A stretch of DNA of 51,131 nt from the NCBI RefSeq assembly GCF_021699195.1, contig NZ_SSXE01000049.1, forward strand, positions 1 through 51,131. The letters are read 5' to 3'. This document shows positions 47,742-51,131 of the stretch, piece by piece. A program made the translations under genes and the position numbers. The notes below the pieces were generated by a model. That model did not search any database, was not told the DNA's origin, and saw only the letters and a program-made list of their open reading frames with translations. The DNA comes from Nonomuraea sp. MG754425 (GTDB taxonomy: Bacteria > Actinomycetota > Actinomycetes > Streptosporangiales > Streptosporangiaceae). Within the stretch, counting starts at the first letter, position 1, and each line of letters starts with the position of its first letter.

Positions 47742-48247
47742 GCGCCGTCTCCGACCTGGATCGCGAGCACGCGGTGGAGCTGGTCCAGCAGGCGTACGCG
47801 GCCGGGCGGCTCAGCGCCGCCGAGCTGGACGTGCGGCTCGGGCAGGCGCTCACCGCCGTCTCCTCGCCCGAGCTGGACCAGGTGGTCGCCGACCTGCCGG
47901 GCGAGGAGGAGGTCCGGCTCGCCTCCCTCGGCGGGCAGCTCAAACGCACGGGTGACTGGCAGGTGCCGCGCCGGCTGCGGGTCGACTCGGAGTACGGCCG
48001 GGTGCGGCTCGACCTGTCCAGGGCGCACGTGCCGTACCCGGTGATCGACATCGAGCTCCACCTCGCCTACGGGGGCGCCACGATCATCCTGCCGGCCGGC
48101 GCGAGCGTGAACACCGACGGCGTGCGGGTCCAGTGGGGCCAGGTGGTCTGCAAGGCGGCGGGCCGGCCGGGCCCGGGCGGGCTGCACGTGCGCGTCACCG
48201 GCGACCTGCCCTACGGACGACTGGTCATCCGCACCGCACGCGGATGA
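47738..48247 (+). CDS. DUF1707 (SHOCT-like) protein
   Basis: This 169-residue protein begins with the DUF1707 helix pair, DLDREHAVELVQQAYAAGRLSAAELDVRLGQALTAVSSPELDQVVADLP (about 6-55). A beta domain follows (YGRVRLDLSRAHVPYPVIDIELHLAYGGATIILPAGASVNTDGVRVQWGQ), like the C-terminal domain of LiaF/DUF2154 cell-wall-stress proteins. No TM helix is evident. The start overlaps the permease stop (ATGA). Its LiaF-like domain and exporter neighbours suggest an envelope-stress role (inference). Confidence 0.85.
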   Translation: MSAVSDLDREHAVELVQQAYAAGRLSAAELDVRLGQALTAVSSPELDQVVADLPGEEEVRLASLGGQLKRTGDWQVPRRLRVDSEYGRVRLDLSRAHVPYPVIDIELHLAYGGATIILPAGASVNTDGVRVQWGQVVCKAAGRPGPGGLHVRVTGDLPYGRLVIRTARG

Positions 48248-48252
48248 CACGG

Positions 48253-48269
48253 GGGCTCGGCACGAGCCC
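48253..48269 (+). terminator. Hairpin terminator of the RHH/DUF4097/Drr operon
   Basis: GGGCTCG-GCA-CGAGCCC, a perfect 7-bp stem with a 3-base loop, starts 6 bases after the DUF1707 stop. The rest of the 181-base gap to 48428 holds no gene. Confidence 0.6.
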
Positions 48270-48428
48270 GGCGAGCCCGGCCGGTGCGGCACGAGGGCCC
48301 GGCACGGACGCTCGTCAATATCGCGTCAGGAATCGCGGACCGCGCGTCCGGATCGTGTAGCGATCCCCGATCGCCCTCCTCGAACGGCTCTAGCGTCTGC
48401 CCTGTAGCCCTTCTCCAGGAGGAAGCAG

Positions 48429-48689
48429 ATGTCTGAGCCCCGATTGTGCGTCCCGGTCAAAAGCGGCGCGTGCGCCCTGACCCTGAGGCTGTTCCGCACC
48501 GCCGCGGGCCGGCGGACGGCGGTCGCCTTCACCTCGCCGCTCAAGCTGGCCAAGGTGCTCGGGCCGGGGCAGCCGTGGGTGCTGCTCACCGCTCCCGCGC
48601 TGCGTTCCATGGTCGCCGAACTGGACGTCGCCGGCATCGTCACCGACCCCGCCGGGACGATGAGACCGCGCGCGGAACAGGTGTCGTGA
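48429..48689 (+). CDS. SAV_915-family small protein
   Basis: This 86-residue protein of the Streptomyces SAV_915 family has the core LRLFRTAAGRRTAVAFTSPLKLAKVLGPGQPWVLLTAPALRSMVAELDVAGIVTDP. Function is unknown, though some relatives have SseB-like folds. A strong AGGAGG lies six bases before the ATG. It stands alone between the Drr operon terminator and the MFS gene. Confidence 0.78.
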   Translation: MSEPRLCVPVKSGACALTLRLFRTAAGRRTAVAFTSPLKLAKVLGPGQPWVLLTAPALRSMVAELDVAGIVTDPAGTMRPRAEQVS

Positions 48690-48764
48690 CCCACATCACC
48701 GGGGGCGGGCGGCGCGTACGGGAAGCAGCGATGAGTTTTACTGGTTGAGGCGGTCAGTACGGGT

Positions 48765-50297
48765 ATGACCACTGCTTCGTATGAGACCGACGGCCGCGAC
48801 ACCGGCCACGACCGCCTTTCCACCGACAGCCCTGAACGAGGTGCCGTGCCCAGCCCACAGTCCGAGTCACGTGCCAAACCGGCGGGTGCCGCCCAGGGCC
48901 GCACGCCGCCCGTGATCCGGCTGCTGGTGCTGGCCACGTTCGTGGTCATCCTCAACGAGACGATCATGATCAACGCGATCCCCCGGCTGATGAGCGCCCT
49001 GCACATCACCGAGCAGACCGCGCAGTGGCTCTCGACCGCCTTCATGCTCACCATGGCCGCGGTCATCCCGGTCACCGGATGGTTCCTGCAGCGGGTGCCG
49101 ACCCGGGTGGCGTACGCGACCGCGATGGGCGCGTTCCTGGCCGGCACGGCGCTGGCCATCGTGGCGCCGTCGTTCGAGGTGCTGCTGGGGGCCCGCATCA
49201 TCCAGGCGTCCGGGACGGCCGTGATGATGCCGCTACTGATGACCACGCTCATGCAGGTGGTGCCCGCGGAGGACCGGGGCCGGGTGATGGGCAACCTGAG
49301 CCTGGCCATCTCGGTCGCGCCCGCGATGGGGCCGACGGCCTCCGGGCTGATCCTCCAGTTCGGGTCCTGGCGGCTGCTGTTCGCCGTGGTGCTGCCCATC
49401 GCCGCCCTGATCACCTGGCGCGGCCTGAAGCGGCTGGAGAACGTCGGGGAGACCGAGGTCAGCACCGTCGACTGGTTCAGCGTGGTGACCGCGGCGGCCG
49501 GGTTCGGCGGCCTGGTGTACGGGCTCAGCAGGTTCGAGGGCGGGGAGGCCGGCGTCGCCGCCGCGATCGTGGTGGCCGGGCTGGTCTGCATCACGGTCTT
49601 CGTCCTGCGCCAGCTCTCGCTGCAGAAGCGCGGCGTGCCGCTGCTGGACCTGCGCACGCTGCGGCACCGCACCTACACGGTCGCGCTGATCATGATGTCG
49701 GTGGCGTTCATGTCGATGCTCGGCTCGATGATCCTGCTGCCGCTGTACCTGCAGAGCGTGCGCGGGCTCAGCGCCCTGGAGACCGGGCTGCTGGTGATGC
49801 CGGGCGGCCTGGCGATGGGGCTGCTCGGCCCGAGCGTCGGGCGGCTGTTCGACAGGTTCGGCGGCCGGGTGCTGGTGATCCCCGGCGCGATCGGGATCAT
49901 GCTCGCGCTCGCCGGGTACACGCAGGTCTCGATGACGATGCCGTACTGGCAGATCCTCGCGCTGCACGCGCTGCTGTCGGTGAGCCTGGCCGCGACCTTC
50001 ACCCCCGTGTTCACCCTCGGGTTGGGGGCCGTCCCGCCGCGGCTCTACTCGCACGGCAGCTCGATCCTGAGCACGTTGCAGCAGGTCGCCGCGGCTTTCG
50101 GCACCGCGCTCGTGGTCACCGTGATGAGCGCGCGAGCCACCGTCCTGACCGAGCGGGGTGTCACCGAGACGCTCGCGAACCTCGACGGCATGCGACTGGC
50201 CTTCATCATCGGCGCGGTGCTGTCGGTGGCGGTGGTCGGCACGGCCCTGCTGCTGCCCGCCCGCGCGGCGAACGCCGTGGCGCCGCAGGCGCACTAG
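48765..50297 (+). CDS. MFS transporter, DHA2 (EmrB/QacA/LfrA-like) family
   Basis: This 510-residue exporter has an extended hydrophilic N terminus (about 45 residues) and about fourteen TM helices. TM1 is VIRLLVLATFVVILNETIMINAIPRLMSALHITEQTAQWLSTAFMLTMAAVIPVTGWFLQRV, where the usual Asp is Glu as in Lmr/LfrA relatives. GSMILLPLYLQSVRGLSALETGLLVMPGGLAMG is the conserved TM9-10 segment. The ATG at 48765 has no clear Shine-Dalgarno; a GTG at 48846 is an alternative start. The stop codon overlaps that of the convergent gene in a CTAG. The substrate is unknown. Confidence 0.88.
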   Translation: MTTASYETDGRDTGHDRLSTDSPERGAVPSPQSESRAKPAGAAQGRTPPVIRLLVLATFVVILNETIMINAIPRLMSALHITEQTAQWLSTAFMLTMAAVIPVTGWFLQRVPTRVAYATAMGAFLAGTALAIVAPSFEVLLGARIIQASGTAVMMPLLMTTLMQVVPAEDRGRVMGNLSLAISVAPAMGPTASGLILQFGSWRLLFAVVLPIAALITWRGLKRLENVGETEVSTVDWFSVVTAAAGFGGLVYGLSRFEGGEAGVAAAIVVAGLVCITVFVLRQLSLQKRGVPLLDLRTLRHRTYTVALIMMSVAFMSMLGSMILLPLYLQSVRGLSALETGLLVMPGGLAMGLLGPSVGRLFDRFGGRVLVIPGAIGIMLALAGYTQVSMTMPYWQILALHALLSVSLAATFTPVFTLGLGAVPPRLYSHGSSILSTLQQVAAAFGTALVVTVMSARATVLTERGVTETLANLDGMRLAFIIGAVLSVAVVGTALLLPARAANAVAPQAH

Positions 50298-51131
50298 GAG
50301 AACCAGTTCGCGCCGAGTTCCTGGATGCTCCTGCTGCCCCGGGGCACCAGGAGCGCCTCGCTCAGCACCTGGTTGACGTGCTTGGTCTCGTTGACCATGG
50401 CGAACAGGAAGAACGAGCCGCCGTCCGCGGTGCGGAAGCCGAAGATCGAGCCGTGGCCCGCGAAGGTGACGTAGAGGCCCTTGTTGACCGCGGGGAACGC
50501 CTTGCGGCTGAAGCTGTCCTTCGCCAGGCGGTAGCCGGAGGCGCCCTCCTTCTTCTTGTTGTTCCAGAAGTTCAGGTACTCCTTGGCCACGGCCCGCGCC
50601 ACGGTCTCGCTGGGCTCGCCGACGTGGCCGCCGGCGTCGAGCCGGGGCCGGGGCAGGCGCTGGCCCCAGTGGATCGGGGTCGCCACGGCCAGCTTGAACG
50701 GCTGCCCGGGAGCGCGGAAGAAGCCCAGCACGTGCGGACGGGCGTGGCCCTTGGTGTCCTGGTAGGTCGCCTGGGCGATGAACCAGTCGCCGATCGCCGG
50801 CTGCTTGCCGGGCGGGGGCAGGTAGACCGCCGGGGTGCCGGTGAGGTTGATCGGCTTGTGGCCCGGCTTCTCGTCGAAGGTCTCGTGGTTGCGTTCGAGT
50901 ACGCCCTCGTGCAGCGCCGCCTCGACGAACAGCCCGTCGAGGCGGTCGTTTCGCGTCCACCACTTGCGGGTCTTGAGGGTGGCGTTGTAGCGGCCCACCC
51001 ACTCCCGCAGGGCCTGCCCCGCCTGGGCGGCGGTCAGCGGCGGGCGGGCGGCGGGCGCGGTCGGGGTCGGGCTCGGGGTCACGCTCGTGCTCGGCGCTGG
51101 TGACGGCGCGGCCTGGGCCGTGGTGGTGGCG
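50294..51131 (-). CDS. Secreted or surface protein of unknown function (5' truncated by window edge)
   Basis: The frame is open to the right edge, about 279 residues visible. The start of the visible part is a Pro/Thr/Ser/Ala-rich stalk (PSPAPSTSVTPSPTPTAPAARPP), such as follows a lipobox or signal peptide that would lie outside. The domain behind it has QAGQALREWVGRYNATLKTRKW, PAIGDWFIAQATYQDTKGH, VLGFFRAPGQPFKLAVATP and GHGSIFGFRTADGGSFFLFAMVNE. This resembles actinomycete lipoproteins of unknown function. A GTG at 51082 lies inside the stalk and is not a credible start. It is convergent with the MFS gene. Confidence 0.7.
   Translation of the reverse strand, partial: ATTTAQAAPSPAPSTSVTPSPTPTAPAARPPLTAAQAGQALREWVGRYNATLKTRKWWTRNDRLDGLFVEAALHEGVLERNHETFDEKPGHKPINLTGTPAVYLPPPGKQPAIGDWFIAQATYQDTKGHARPHVLGFFRAPGQPFKLAVATPIHWGQRLPRPRLDAGGHVGEPSETVARAVAKEYLNFWNNKKKEGASGYRLAKDSFSRKAFPAVNKGLYVTFAGHGSIFGFRTADGGSFFLFAMVNETKHVNQVLSEALLVPRGSRSIQELGANWFS

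Overview
The window is very GC-rich (about 70% or more by eye). It is packed with genes that use GTG and TTG starts as well as ATG, and many genes overlap through ATGA or GTGA junctions. The gene families point to a filamentous actinomycete: F420/LLM-type oxidoreductases, a Ddn-like deazaflavin-dependent enzyme, an ECF41 sigma factor, a SapA-like secreted protein, a SAV_915 protein, DUF4097/DUF1707 proteins, and YbaB with WXG-like proteins. Streptosporangiaceae (for example Nonomuraea) is my inference, not a demonstrated fact. I see no tRNA, rRNA, CRISPR array, insertion sequence, prophage or replication origin.

Layout. Positions 1-11000 hold small accessory units: a DHA2 drug exporter facing an XRE/MmyB-type regulator, a BBE-type flavoprotein divergent from a methyltransferase, a P450 divergent from an APH(3')-like phosphotransferase, and a coupled pair of LLM oxidoreductases. 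One member of that pair is an 811-residue fusion of an LLM domain to a BBE-type FAD oxidase. A MarR regulator lies upstream of the pair.

Positions 11023-19108 form a tight ten-gene minus-strand operon: an ABC importer (ATPase, two permeases, NMT1-like lipoprotein), an allantoinase/dihydroorotase-type cyclic amidohydrolase, an AroE-like protein lacking the catalytic Asp, a GntR regulator, an allophanate-hydrolase C-domain-like protein, an acetamidase/formamidase and a guanine-deaminase-like enzyme. It looks like import and stepwise hydrolysis of a nitrogen heterocycle, with a candidate GntR operator just ahead of the first gene.

Positions 19154-22093 carry a VOC protein, a SapA-like protein, and an ECF41 sigma factor with a small membrane protein. 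Positions 22201-34697 are a LacI-controlled carbohydrate locus: GH78 alpha-L-rhamnosidase, a sugar ABC importer, and two secreted DUF5722-like glycosidases at the two ends. TTGAAACGTTTCAA-type operators lie at four or five points. AraC and PhyH-type dioxygenase genes follow, with a striking interleaved hairpin structure 3' of the dioxygenase.

Positions 36831-38632 contain a YbaB-like gene with a leaderless-looking promoter, facing a pair of WXG/ESX-like genes. Positions 38766-44419 carry small regulator-enzyme units with very legible operators: a TetR with three tandem palindromes, an HTH protein with a 14-bp palindrome in its promoter, and a MarR/SDR unit divergent from a tautomerase. A rhamnogalacturonan-acetylesterase-like SGNH enzyme is also here.

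Positions 44433-48269 are a five-gene operon: an RHH/HicB-like regulator, a DUF4097 beta-repeat protein, a DrrA/DrrB-type ABC exporter and a DUF1707 protein. A 32-bp inverted repeat that touches the first start codon controls it. A SAV_915 protein, a second DHA2 exporter and a truncated secreted protein end the window.
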